This document shows, one piece after another, positions 57,208-64,000 of a stretch of 64,000 nt of DNA. The stretch is from NCBI RefSeq assembly GCF_900100365.1, contig NZ_FNKU01000003.1:95735-159734 (forward strand), in the 5' to 3' direction. Numbering within the stretch: the stretch's first letter is position 1; each line of letters begins with the position of its first letter. The notes beneath the pieces are model-generated. The model worked only from the letters and a program-made list of their open reading frames with translations, searched no databases and had not been told where the DNA came from. The position numbers were made by a program, and so were the translations under genes. This DNA is from Pseudomonas cannabina (GTDB taxonomy: Bacteria; Pseudomonadota; Gammaproteobacteria; Pseudomonadales; Pseudomonadaceae).

Positions 57208-57600
57208 ATGAGCTTATCGCCGACGCTGCAAAAGCTAACTAATATATTGGGCCCGACAAAAATTGCCAAACCTGTCACAGAGGCTATCCAGTGGCAGGAA
57301 GGCATGGATATAACGCTGCATGTCAGCGGCGACAGCCTTACCTTACTAGCTAACATCATAGAACTGCGTACAGACCCTAAAGACGACATTTTATTGCGCA
57401 AGCTGCTTACCCATACGTTTCCGGGCCTGCGTCTGCGCCGTGGCGCGCTTACCATCAACCCTGATGAAAGTGCCCTGGTTTTCTCTTATGAACACGATTT
57501 TCACCTTCTGGACAAAGCCCGTTTTGAGAGCCTGCTGGCCAACTTTGCTGAAACGGCGCAGGAGCTTCGAGACACAGCGACACATTTTCGTTTTAACTGA
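57208..57600 (+). CDS. Type III effector chaperone (CesT/Shc-like), 130 aa
   Basis: The size and layout match the acidic class I chaperones: an N-terminal helix (SPTLQKLTNILGPTKIAKPV), a beta-rich centre (DITLHVSGDSLTLLANIIEL, LTINPDESALVFSYEHDFHL) and a C-terminal helix (LLANFAETAQELRDTATHFR). It lies directly behind an hrp box and 9 bp upstream of the effector-like gene. It would bind the N terminus of that effector in the cytosol before secretion. An earlier ATG at 57199 is not in a better context. Confidence 0.75.
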   Translation: MSLSPTLQKLTNILGPTKIAKPVTEAIQWQEGMDITLHVSGDSLTLLANIIELRTDPKDDILLRKLLTHTFPGLRLRRGALTINPDESALVFSYEHDFHLLDKARFESLLANFAETAQELRDTATHFRFN

Positions 57601-57609
57601 GGAAAGAGT

Positions 57610-58857
57610 ATGTTGGATAAAGTGGGGAACAGTGCTCGTGTAGATAATGCCCCGCATGTCGAAGCGCCTGCAGGGCCGGAGCCTATGCGGCTTGATGCTG
57701 CGCGAGGCCAGAAGCCCAAAGCCCCTATGGATGCACCGTCATCATTACGTTTGCGAGCGATAGCGGGTGGCATGCCCAGTGAAGAAGCAGGAACGACTGC
57801 ACCTGCTGACGTGAATCAGCCTCCACCTGCTGATGTTCGTCCAGAAATGGGTGTAGATCCTGTGAGACTCTTCGTTAAACTGATGGTAGGAACTCTGGCG
57901 CTGTCGACAGGAGTCCGTTTTGCAAGATACCCAAGTGATTTCGCGAAGGATCCGGGAGGCAGTGTATGGGCAGCAATCAATCTGCAGCATCGCTCGAGCG
58001 TCACACATCTCGAACAAGGCAATCAGACGGTTCTTGAGCGTTTCGGTGCACATATTCCAAAAGACAGTGCGTGTTTCAAAGCTCGCGCTGACGTCACACA
58101 CGATGTTCCCTCAGGCGTGGCAGGGCAGTGGAACCACAAAACCCAACGGGTAAAACTGAACCCTAACATTCATTTCGAGAGCCATCCGGCACAGGTCGCC
58201 GGACATGAGTTCATACACTGTTACACGCATCCTGAGTTTGTCGAACGCCATATAAAACATCCGCACTGGAAAGCCCTGAATGAAGGGTTGACGACTCGTT
58301 TGACAGAGAAACTGCCAGACCCTAAGCGTCTCTTGCCCATTCCCTTGGCAAAGGATCCCTATCATGGTTTCAAGCTGTCCACCGGGGACTCCTGGCCGGA
58401 TGCGGCCAGGCGAATCGAAGACGAAGTTGGCGAAAATGTGTTGTTGAAAGCGTTCTTTGGCGGCGATGACCAGGCTATTAGTGAAGTAGCTAAAGCCGCT
58501 GCTCAGATCTACCCCAAGATTGCCTCACATATTACCGAGAGGGAGTTGTATCAAGCGGGCAGCATGCGTGGAGGACAACAGCTGGCCGAGTGTTACGTAG
58601 GTGCTTTGCTCAAAAACGGTCAGAAACTGCCTGACAGTTTTACGAATTATCTGCTACCTGTATTTAGCTATTCAGATATAAGCCCTGGTCACGCGAAAAA
58701 AATACAGGCGCAAGCGGAAAAAAGTCAAAAGCGGATGGGAATTGTGTTCGATACAGCGTTTTTTTCACCTGACCTGAAGACCCAGAGACTGGCACTTGGC
58801 ATGCTACGGGAGGACCTGCTGATGCACTGGAAAAAAGTTATTCCGGATAGAAAGTAA
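57610..58857 (+). CDS. Candidate type III effector with HExxH metalloprotease motif, 415 aa
   Basis: The N-terminal ~100 residues are low-complexity, rich in Pro/Ala/Ser/Glu (RVDNAPHVEAPAGPEPMRLD, PSSLRLRAIAGGMPSEEAGT), as in Hrp-secreted effectors. The zinc-binding VAGHEFIHCYTHPEF (HExxH) is at residue ~199, and ALNEGLTTRL at ~222 offers the third ligand Glu in gluzincin fashion. The remaining ~180 residues are helical and unassigned. Transcription behind the hrp box and a chaperone supports secretion into plant cells. I cannot tie it to a named Hop family. The frame is intact. Confidence 0.75.
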   Translation: MLDKVGNSARVDNAPHVEAPAGPEPMRLDAARGQKPKAPMDAPSSLRLRAIAGGMPSEEAGTTAPADVNQPPPADVRPEMGVDPVRLFVKLMVGTLALSTGVRFARYPSDFAKDPGGSVWAAINLQHRSSVTHLEQGNQTVLERFGAHIPKDSACFKARADVTHDVPSGVAGQWNHKTQRVKLNPNIHFESHPAQVAGHEFIHCYTHPEFVERHIKHPHWKALNEGLTTRLTEKLPDPKRLLPIPLAKDPYHGFKLSTGDSWPDAARRIEDEVGENVLLKAFFGGDDQAISEVAKAAAQIYPKIASHITERELYQAGSMRGGQQLAECYVGALLKNGQKLPDSFTNYLLPVFSYSDISPGHAKKIQAQAEKSQKRMGIVFDTAFFSPDLKTQRLALGMLREDLLMHWKKVIPDRK

Positions 58858-58968
58858 ATGTATAGGGAGGGTCTGAAGTAGGCATCGATTTTGGGGTCCG
58901 GGGAGCAATGGAACAGCCAACTCAGTTAAGCGGTTCAAAGCGCAGCTATCCAAATAGGACATGTCGCC

Positions 58969-59925
58969 ATGATCCCTGCCACTCTTGTGTTAGGCACCAC
59001 CATTCCAGCGTTGGTCAGTCAGGCCGGCGAGCGAGCGGGTATGCGTTTTTTGGAGTTTTTCACGGCCAACATTCGTAACCCGAATACACGACGCGCTTAT
59101 GCGCGCGCAACAAACGAGTTCTTGACCTGGTGCGCCGATGTCGGGGTGCCCGATCTGGCGACGGTGGCCCCGCTGCATGTCTCTACTTGGATCGAGTTGC
59201 AGATGCAGCGCTTGGCTGCGCCTTCGGTGAAGCAGCGCCTGGCAGCCATCAGACACTTGTTCGACTGGTTGGTGGTGGGCCAGGTTGTTCCACATAATCC
59301 GGCTGCCTCGGTGCGAGGGCCCAGTCATACGGCCCGCACCGGCAAGACGCCGGTGCTTGATCCATCCGAAGCACGGCAGCTTCTAGACAGCATTGATGTC
59401 AGCACACCTGCAGGTCTTCGTGATCGAGCGCTGATCGCCTTGATGGTGTTTTCGTTTGCTCGGATCGGCGCGGCACTGGCGATGAGGGTAGAGGATGTAT
59501 ACACACAAAATCGACGGCTGTGGGTACTCCTGAAAGAGAAAGGCGGCAAGCAGCATGCCATGCCTTGCCATCACTCATTGGAAGCGTACCTACACGCGTA
59601 CCTGTCAGAAACAGGGATAGATACTGATCTGAAGGGCCCATTGTTTCGTACAGTTGGGCGCGGCACCAGTCAGTTGAGCACCACGGCGCTGCCGCAGGCC
59701 AATGCGCATGCCATGGTGCGCCGCAGGGCCCTGGCAGCAGGGATCAAGACGCAGATCGGCAACCACACGTTTCGGGCAACCGGAATTACGGCCTATTTAA
59801 AAAACGGCGGTACCCTGGAAAATGCGGCAGCGATGGCTAACCATGCCTCGACGCGGACTACCCAGCTGTATGACCGGCGTCGGGACGAAATCAGCCTGGA
59901 TGAGGTAGAGCGCATTTATCTCTGA
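58969..59925 (+). CDS. Tyrosine recombinase (XerC/D-like integrase), 318 aa
   Basis: The N-terminal SAM-like domain (MRFLEFFTANIRNPNTRRAY, DLATVAPLHVSTWIELQMQR) is followed by the catalytic domain with R (FARIGAALAMRVED), K (LKEKGGKQHAMPCH), HxxR (IGNHTFRATGITAYLKNGGT), the H/W region (AAAMANHASTRTTQL) and nucleophile Tyr (QLYDRRRDE). It is a common plasmid-borne recombinase in Pseudomonas, possibly resolving dimers or mobilising nearby cassettes. The 111 bp before it hold no gene. Intact. Confidence 0.88.
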   Translation: MIPATLVLGTTIPALVSQAGERAGMRFLEFFTANIRNPNTRRAYARATNEFLTWCADVGVPDLATVAPLHVSTWIELQMQRLAAPSVKQRLAAIRHLFDWLVVGQVVPHNPAASVRGPSHTARTGKTPVLDPSEARQLLDSIDVSTPAGLRDRALIALMVFSFARIGAALAMRVEDVYTQNRRLWVLLKEKGGKQHAMPCHHSLEAYLHAYLSETGIDTDLKGPLFRTVGRGTSQLSTTALPQANAHAMVRRRALAAGIKTQIGNHTFRATGITAYLKNGGTLENAAAMANHASTRTTQLYDRRRDEISLDEVERIYL

Positions 59926-59997
59926 ACAGCCGGGCGCGTCAAGATAAGAGGCCGAACAACCATTCGTCGGCAAAAATCGTAATTGGATCCCTTTTTT

Positions 59998-60028
59998 ATT
60001 AGTCTGATTGTCAGACAATAGGACTAAT
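59998..60028. promoter_or_regulatory. GntR-type operator upstream of the regulator
   Basis: A 31-bp near-perfect palindrome: ATTAGTC, TG, ATTGTC-A-GACAAT, AG, GACTAAT. Its core ATTGTCAGACAAT recurs upstream of the oxidase gene (60769-60781), so the GntR protein probably controls both. Confidence 0.75.
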
Positions 60029-60033
60029 ATGTT

Positions 60034-60735
60034 ATGCAAAGCTTTCCACGACCTCACTCCCTCGTTGAAGGTGTCGTCTCTGCAATTCGTAGAGAAATTA
60101 TGAGCGGACGGCTCCCCGCGGATTCGAAGATGCCTACAGAGCATGAGTTGGCTGATCAGTTCAGTGTCAGCCGGTCTGTGGTAAGGGAAGCCATTTCGCA
60201 GCTGAAAGCTGACGGTGTTCTAGTTATTCGTCGTGGCAGTGGTTCCTTTGTTTCTCAGACTCCTGGTGGCACGGTTTTCCGGCTGCCAGGCAACGAGGAC
60301 CATTCGGCTGGCTTAGCTAAATTGTTTGAATTGCGCTCATGGATTGAAATACAAGTGGCGTCTGTTGCTGCGCAGCGGCACACAGATGCCGATTTGAAGC
60401 GGCTGTCTGACGCCATGTTGTTGATGGAGAGTAACGCGGGAAATTTCGAAATCTCCTCAAAGGCAGATTGTGAATTTCATTGCGCCATCGTAGCTGCGTG
60501 CAAAAACGAATATCTGTCTGCCTTCCATGACTTTTTAGGCAGCCAGTTAATCCAGGCTCGTTTCATGGCTTGGGAAAACTCCTCAAAACTTGAAATAGGT
60601 CCAAGTGGTGCCATCCGTGAACACCGTGAAATCTACGACGCAATAGCAAAACGAAATCCCTCTGAAGCCGCTCACTGTGCCCGCATGCATCTCAAGGCTG
60701 CCGCGCTACGGCTCAATATCGATCTGGCGGATTAG
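60034..60735 (+). CDS. GntR/FadR-family transcriptional regulator, 233 aa
   Basis: The N-terminal winged helix-turn-helix (IRREIMSGRLPADSKMPTEH, ELADQFSVSRSVVREAISQL) is followed by the FCD ligand-binding domain (LFELRSWIEIQVASVAAQRH, DCEFHCAIVAACKNEYLSAF, REHREIYDAIAKRNPSEAAH) with the Asp and His metal-site residues. It is a FadR-subgroup repressor. The operator palindrome overlaps its own promoter, and a half-length copy lies before the lhgO-like gene 68 bp downstream, so it probably responds to 2-hydroxyglutarate or a related acid. Intact. Confidence 0.87.
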   Translation: MQSFPRPHSLVEGVVSAIRREIMSGRLPADSKMPTEHELADQFSVSRSVVREAISQLKADGVLVIRRGSGSFVSQTPGGTVFRLPGNEDHSAGLAKLFELRSWIEIQVASVAAQRHTDADLKRLSDAMLLMESNAGNFEISSKADCEFHCAIVAACKNEYLSAFHDFLGSQLIQARFMAWENSSKLEIGPSGAIREHREIYDAIAKRNPSEAAHCARMHLKAAALRLNIDLAD

Positions 60736-60768
60736 TGGGCATCCAAGAGTATAAATATCGCTCATCAC

Positions 60769-60781
60769 GTTGTCAGACAAC
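60769..60781. promoter_or_regulatory. GntR-type operator upstream of the oxidase gene
   Basis: GTTGTCAGACAAC, a perfect palindrome around a central A, 21 bp before the ATG at 60803. It shares TTGTCAGACAA with the site at 60007-60019. Confidence 0.7.
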
Positions 60782-60924
60782 CTGACATTTAAAAGGATTT
60801 CTATGATCTACGATTTCTGTGTGATTGGGGGTGGGATAGTAGGGCTGGCCACAGCAATGCAACTGCTTAGGGCGCATCCAGGCGCTTCGTTGGTACTCGT
60901 GGAAAAAGAGGCAGCGATAGCTAA

Positions 60925-61023
60925 GGAGACGCTGATTTATTCTAAAACCCAGCTGTTGCCCCCAGATAAATCAAGGCCTCCAGAGCGTTGCAGGGACGAA
61001 AAATCGAATAAATCAGCGCCTCC
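60925..61023. mobile_element. MITEPsy1-like element in lhgO
   Basis: 99-bp copy flanked by CTAA on both sides (60921-60924, 61024-61027); removing it restores AAIAKHQTGHNS. Confidence 0.93.
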
Positions 61024-61273
61024 CTAAGCACCAAACTGGCCATAACAGCGGGGTCATCCATGCTGGGGTCTACTACGATCCTGGCAGTTTGAAGGCCGTA
61101 CTGTGCAAGCGTGGGGCAGAGCTGACAAAAGCCTTCTGTACAGAACACAAGATCCCGTTTGAGATTTGCGGGAAAATGCTTGTGGCATCTAATCCTCGAC
61201 AGCTTGCCTCGCTCAGCAACCTTGAAGCGCGAGCCAGACAGAATGGGCTCAACGTTGAACGACTTGAAGCTAA

Positions 61274-61372
61274 GGAGACGCTGATTTATTCTAAAACCCA
61301 GCTGTTGCCCCCAGATAAATCAAGGCCTCCAGAGCGTTGCCGGGACGAAAAATCGAATAAATCAGCGCCTCC
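61274..61372. mobile_element. MITEPsy1-like element in lhgO with unequal flanks
   Basis: 99-bp copy with CTAA on the left (61270-61273) and TTAG on the right (61373-61376). The coding sequence across it lacks a part of the protein, as expected if two copies recombined. Confidence 0.9.
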
Positions 61373-61493
61373 TTAGGTCAAACTATAGTCGCAATTCAGG
61401 AGCATGAGAGCCATGTATCGGTGTCATCAGAAGCGCTATCCTGGAAGGCTAATAAATTAGTGGTTTGCGCAGGTTTACAGTCTGATCGTTTAG

Positions 61494-61593
61494 GGAAGGT
61501 CTGAAAAAGCCTTTTCTTCAAAAGTCGAAGCCAGTAAATACAGGCGCTCCAGCCCGGTTCCTCTCCAAAAAAATGGGCTTTTTCAGAGGATAC
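61494..61593. mobile_element. Second 100-bp miniature element, copy 2
   Basis: Matches 38676-38775 base for base by eye; TTAG on both sides (61490-61493, 61594-61597). First of four stacked elements. Confidence 0.8.
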
Positions 61594-61597
61594 TTAG

Positions 61598-61696
61598 GGA
61601 GGCGCTGATTTATTCGATTTTTCGTCCCTGCAACGCTCTGGAGGCCTTGATTTATCTGGGGGCAACAGCTGGGTTTTAGAATAAATCAGCGTCTCC
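61598..61696. mobile_element. MITEPsy1-like element in the lhgO stack
   Basis: 99-bp copy between two TTAG sequences (61594-61597, 61697-61700). Confidence 0.92.
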
Positions 61697-61700
61697 TTAG

Positions 61701-62909
61701 GGAGGCGCTGCAAAAATAGCCAACTGTCCCCACCCTTGGCACACTATGTTCCTTCAACAGCCTCCCTCTCCGTGAGCGTTACGCGCGTGCAGAAGACCTT
61801 CTCCGAACTCGAATATACCGGCAAGAAAAAGCAGACTCGCCGAGATCGCTTCCTGGCTGACCTTGAACAGTTGGTGCCCTGGGCCCTGCTGGAGGCGCAA
61901 GTGGCGCCGTTTTATAGCAACACCGCAGGCAAGCGCGGACGCCCTGCGATAGGGGTGTCGCGCATGTTGCGCATGTACGTCGTGCAGCAGTGTTTCGGTT
62001 TCTCCGATGAAGGTTGCGAAGATGCCGTCTACGACAGCCAGGCCATCCGCGGTTTTATGGGTATCGACCTGGGTCGCGAGTCTGCACCGGATGCCACCAC
62101 CTTGCTGCGTTTTCGCCGCTTGCTGGAAGTCCATCAGCTAACCCGGCTGCTGTTTGAAACGATTAACCAGCATCTGGCCAGCCGGGGGCTGCTGCTCAAG
62201 GAAGGCACTATCGTCGACGCTACTCTGATCGCCGCGCCGCCCTCGGTCAAGAACCGAGAAGGCAAGCGTGATCCTGAGATGCATCAGGCCAGGAAAGGCA
62301 ATCAATGGCACTTTGGGATGAAGGCCCACATTGGTGTAGACGCCACGTCGGGGCTGGTGCACAGCGTAGTAGGGACGGCCGCTAACGTGGCGGATGTCAC
62401 CCAGGTTGGCCAGTTGCTTCACGGTGACGAAACCTATGTTTCGGGTGACGCTGGATACACCGGTGCGGCCAAGCGACCGGAGCATGCTGAACGGGACGTT
62501 ATCTGGTCGATTGCAGAACGGCCAAGCAGTTACAAGCAGCACGGCGAAGGCAGCGTGCTGTATCGGGTCAAGCGCAAAATTGAATATGCCAAGGCGCAAC
62601 TGCGTGCCAAGGTCGAGCACCCCTTCCAGGTAATCAAGGTGCGCTTCAATCATCGCAAGGTTCGCTACCGTGGGCTGGAAAAGAATACAGCGCAGTTGTT
62701 CAGTTTGTTTGGGTTGGCCAATCTGATGCTGGCCAAGCGGTATTTACAACAGACGGCAGGATAAATCCGTCTGAAAGGCGGGACTGGCCCGCCTTTCAGC
62801 AAAATGAGGGCAGAAATCTGCTCGAGAAACGTAAAATAAGGCCGGCAGGTTGAAAAAAACCGGCTTGGAAATGGGGACGGTGCGAACGGGTTAATTGTTC
62901 AGCGTCTCC
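61701..62909 (+). mobile_element. IS5-family element, copy C (1209 bp)
   Basis: Same ends as copies A and B; TTAG on both sides (61697-61700, 62910-62913). Third of four stacked elements in lhgO. Confidence 0.92.
61772..62764 (+). CDS. IS5-family transposase, copy C, 330 aa
   Basis: Same protein as 55261-56253 from the GTG at 61772. In this copy a base change in the left end (ACTATG instead of ACTAAG) creates an ATG at 61736 in frame, which could add 12 residues. DDE core intact. Confidence 0.9.
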   Translation: MSVTRVQKTFSELEYTGKKKQTRRDRFLADLEQLVPWALLEAQVAPFYSNTAGKRGRPAIGVSRMLRMYVVQQCFGFSDEGCEDAVYDSQAIRGFMGIDLGRESAPDATTLLRFRRLLEVHQLTRLLFETINQHLASRGLLLKEGTIVDATLIAAPPSVKNREGKRDPEMHQARKGNQWHFGMKAHIGVDATSGLVHSVVGTAANVADVTQVGQLLHGDETYVSGDAGYTGAAKRPEHAERDVIWSIAERPSSYKQHGEGSVLYRVKRKIEYAKAQLRAKVEHPFQVIKVRFNHRKVRYRGLEKNTAQLFSLFGLANLMLAKRYLQQTAG

Positions 62910-62913
62910 TTAG

Positions 62914-63011
62914 GGAGCCGCTGATTTATTCGATTTTTCGTCCCGGCAACGCTCTGGAGGCCTTGATTTATCTGGGGCAACAGCTGGATTTTAGAATAAA
63001 TCAGCGGCTAC
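62914..63011. mobile_element. Divergent MITEPsy1-like element in the lhgO stack
   Basis: 98-bp copy with changed ends (GGAGCCGCTG and CAGCGGCTAC) and several internal differences; TTAG on both sides (62910-62913, 63012-63015). It may be the oldest or a separate subtype. Confidence 0.85.
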
Positions 63012-63161
63012 TTAGCTGGAATGGCCGGACTGGATGTCGATTTTCAGATTATACCTTTTCGTGGTGAATATTTTCGCTTACCGTCAGAAAAAAACAACAG
63101 TATAAATCACCTGATCTACCCAGTGCCAGAAGCTGGGCTTCCATTTCTCGCATTCATCTAA

Positions 63162-63260
63162 GGAGACGCTGATTTATTCTAAAACCCAGCTGTTGCCCCC
63201 AGATAAATCAAGGCCTCCAGAGCGTTGCAGGGACGAAAAATCGAATAAATCAGCGCCTCC
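63162..63260. mobile_element. MITEPsy1-like element in lhgO
   Basis: 99-bp copy flanked by CTAA (63158-63161, 63261-63264). Confidence 0.93.
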
Positions 63261-63465
63261 CTAACTCGTATGATTGACGGAGGGGTTACGGTTGGACCCA
63301 ATGCTGTGCTTGGTTTTTCTCGCGAGGGTTACAAAAAACATGCGTTCAATGCTCGCGATGTTTTGGAATACAGCATGTATCCAGGCTTTTGGAAGCTTCT
63401 CGGTAAAAATTTACGCTCCGGAGTTAGCGAGATTAAAAATTCGGCCTGTAAGAAAAGCTACTTAG

Positions 63466-63563
63466 GGAGGCGCTGATTTATTCGATTTTTCGTCCCCGCA
63501 ACGCTCTGGAGGCCTTGATTTATCTGGGGCAACAGCTGGGTTTTAGAATAAATCAGCGTCTCC
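63466..63563. mobile_element. MITEPsy1-like element with unequal flanks, end of lhgO
   Basis: 98-bp copy with TTAG left (63462-63465) and CTAA right (63564-63567). The lhgO sequence does not continue on the right, so a deletion or recombination occurred here. Confidence 0.88.
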
Positions 63564-63567
63564 CTAA

Positions 63568-64000
63568 GTGAAGATGTTAGAAAGAATCTGATTCTTCAAG
63601 GTGTATTGAAATACAACGAGGCAATGGAAATGCTGGAGTGGTGTTCGGTATTCAGTGGCCGACCACGGAAGAAGGATTTTGTGAAACGGTCAACGTACTT
63701 GCTTACCGGCTCTTTATGAGGGCAAGGTATTAGCGTATTTCGAGGGATGGACTCTGCCATCAGGGAAGACCTAGGGAGACGCTGATTTATTCTAAAACCC
63801 AGCTGTTGCCCCAGATAAATCAAGCCTCCAGAGCGTTGCAGGGACGAAAAATCGAATAAATCAGCGCCTCCCTAGAAAAGAACCCTGCCACCCTGTTGGA
63901 AATAAAAGAAATCCTAAGCCATCCCCTTCGTGATGTTTTGTCAGTTCAGAGCGTTGTGAACAAATTTTCTCAAACGCACCCGCTTTCTGATGTCGTTCAG
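63568..64000 (+). pseudogene. Unidentified reading frame with a MITE, open at the window end
   Basis: Right of the last lhgO MITE one frame reads SEDVRKNLILQGVLKYNEAM, then EMLEWCSVFSGRPRKKDFVK and a stop at 63717, and further (same frame) GMDSAIREDL. After removal of the MITE 63775-63871 and one CTAG it continues EKNPATLLEIKEILSHPLRD and VLSVQSVVNKFSQTHPLSDV to the edge. An ATG at about 63747 could start the second part. I do not recognise the protein, and it is unclear if the two parts were one gene. Confidence 0.45.
63775..63871. mobile_element. MITEPsy1-like element
   Basis: 97-bp copy with two bases missing internally; CTAG on both sides (63771-63774, 63872-63875). Confidence 0.92.

Larger units (their letters stand above)
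60803..63465 (+). pseudogene. lhgO: L-2-hydroxyglutarate oxidase gene, shattered by mobile elements
   Basis: The pieces read in order: MIYDFCVIGGGIVGLATAMQ (FAD-binding GxGxxG), KHQTGHNSGVIHAGVYYDPG, FEICGKMLVASNPRQLASLS, SWKANKLVVCAGLQSDRL, AGMAGLDVDFQIIPFRGEYF and MIDGGVTVGPNAVLGFSREG to KNSACKKSYL. They follow the known LhgO (YgaF) order, which oxidises L-2-hydroxyglutarate to 2-oxoglutarate. Insertions lie at 60925, 61274, 61494 (a stack to 63011), 63162 and 63466. Two junctions (61274, 63466) have unequal flanks and missing coding sequence, so recombination between MITE copies deleted parts. One base is also missing near 63150. The gene is dead. Confidence 0.88.

Overview
The window looks like a stretch of a virulence plasmid from the Pseudomonas syringae complex (P. 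savastanoi/P. syringae pathovars). The reasons are an intact ethylene-forming enzyme gene (efe), an HrpL-type promoter in front of a chaperone/effector-like gene pair, IS801-type IS91 elements, about fourteen copies of a ~100-bp miniature element that matches MITEPsy1 in size and context, and a type IVB (Dot/Icm, IncI1 R64-like) conjugation gene set. No rRNA, tRNA or CRISPR array was seen.

Layout. 0-2 kb: the 3' end of a probable replication initiator, then small plasmid genes (one a ribbon-helix-helix protein) behind promoters carrying ACGTACGT repeats and a shared 5' leader hairpin. 2-9.1 kb: a transposon-built island (IS801, IS3 relics, efe, a broken IS630 carrying a 1765-bp IS91 element, and an IS801 fragment). 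It splits a cytosine DNA methyltransferase gene whose halves lie at 1589-2031 and 9119-9740. 9.7-12.1 kb: ParA/ParB partition genes with four copies of a 15-bp palindrome. 13-15 kb: an IS21 element.

15-55 kb is the transfer region: a NikA-like protein and a MOBP-type relaxase containing two overlapping small genes; traHIJK (DotD, DotC, DotB, IcmT-like); an LPD7 protein and several small unknowns; a 1846-residue methylase-helicase; a metallopeptidase-zeta toxin fusion; topoisomerase III; a lytic transglycosylase; and TrbA (DotM), TrbB (thioredoxin-like), primase, TrbC (DotL) and a HerA/FtsK-like ATPase. Five of the transfer promoters share a 28-bp inverted repeat (ATTTCGTAT-N10-ATACGAAAT), so a single plasmid regulator probably controls them. 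Many of these genes are broken by transposable elements, mostly MITEPsy1-like copies inserted at YTAR sites with clean 4-bp duplications: relaxase, topB, trbB, primase and three small genes. The transfer system therefore looks partly disabled in this isolate, although removing each insertion in silico restores the frame.

55-64 kb: an IS5-family element, an ATPase 5' remnant, an HrpL-box operon (type III chaperone plus HExxH metalloprotease-like effector candidate), a tyrosine recombinase, and a GntR regulator next to an L-2-hydroxyglutarate oxidase gene (lhgO-like). The lhgO-like gene is cut into pieces by five MITEPsy1-like copies and a four-element stack, including an IS5. The window ends inside an unidentified reading frame.
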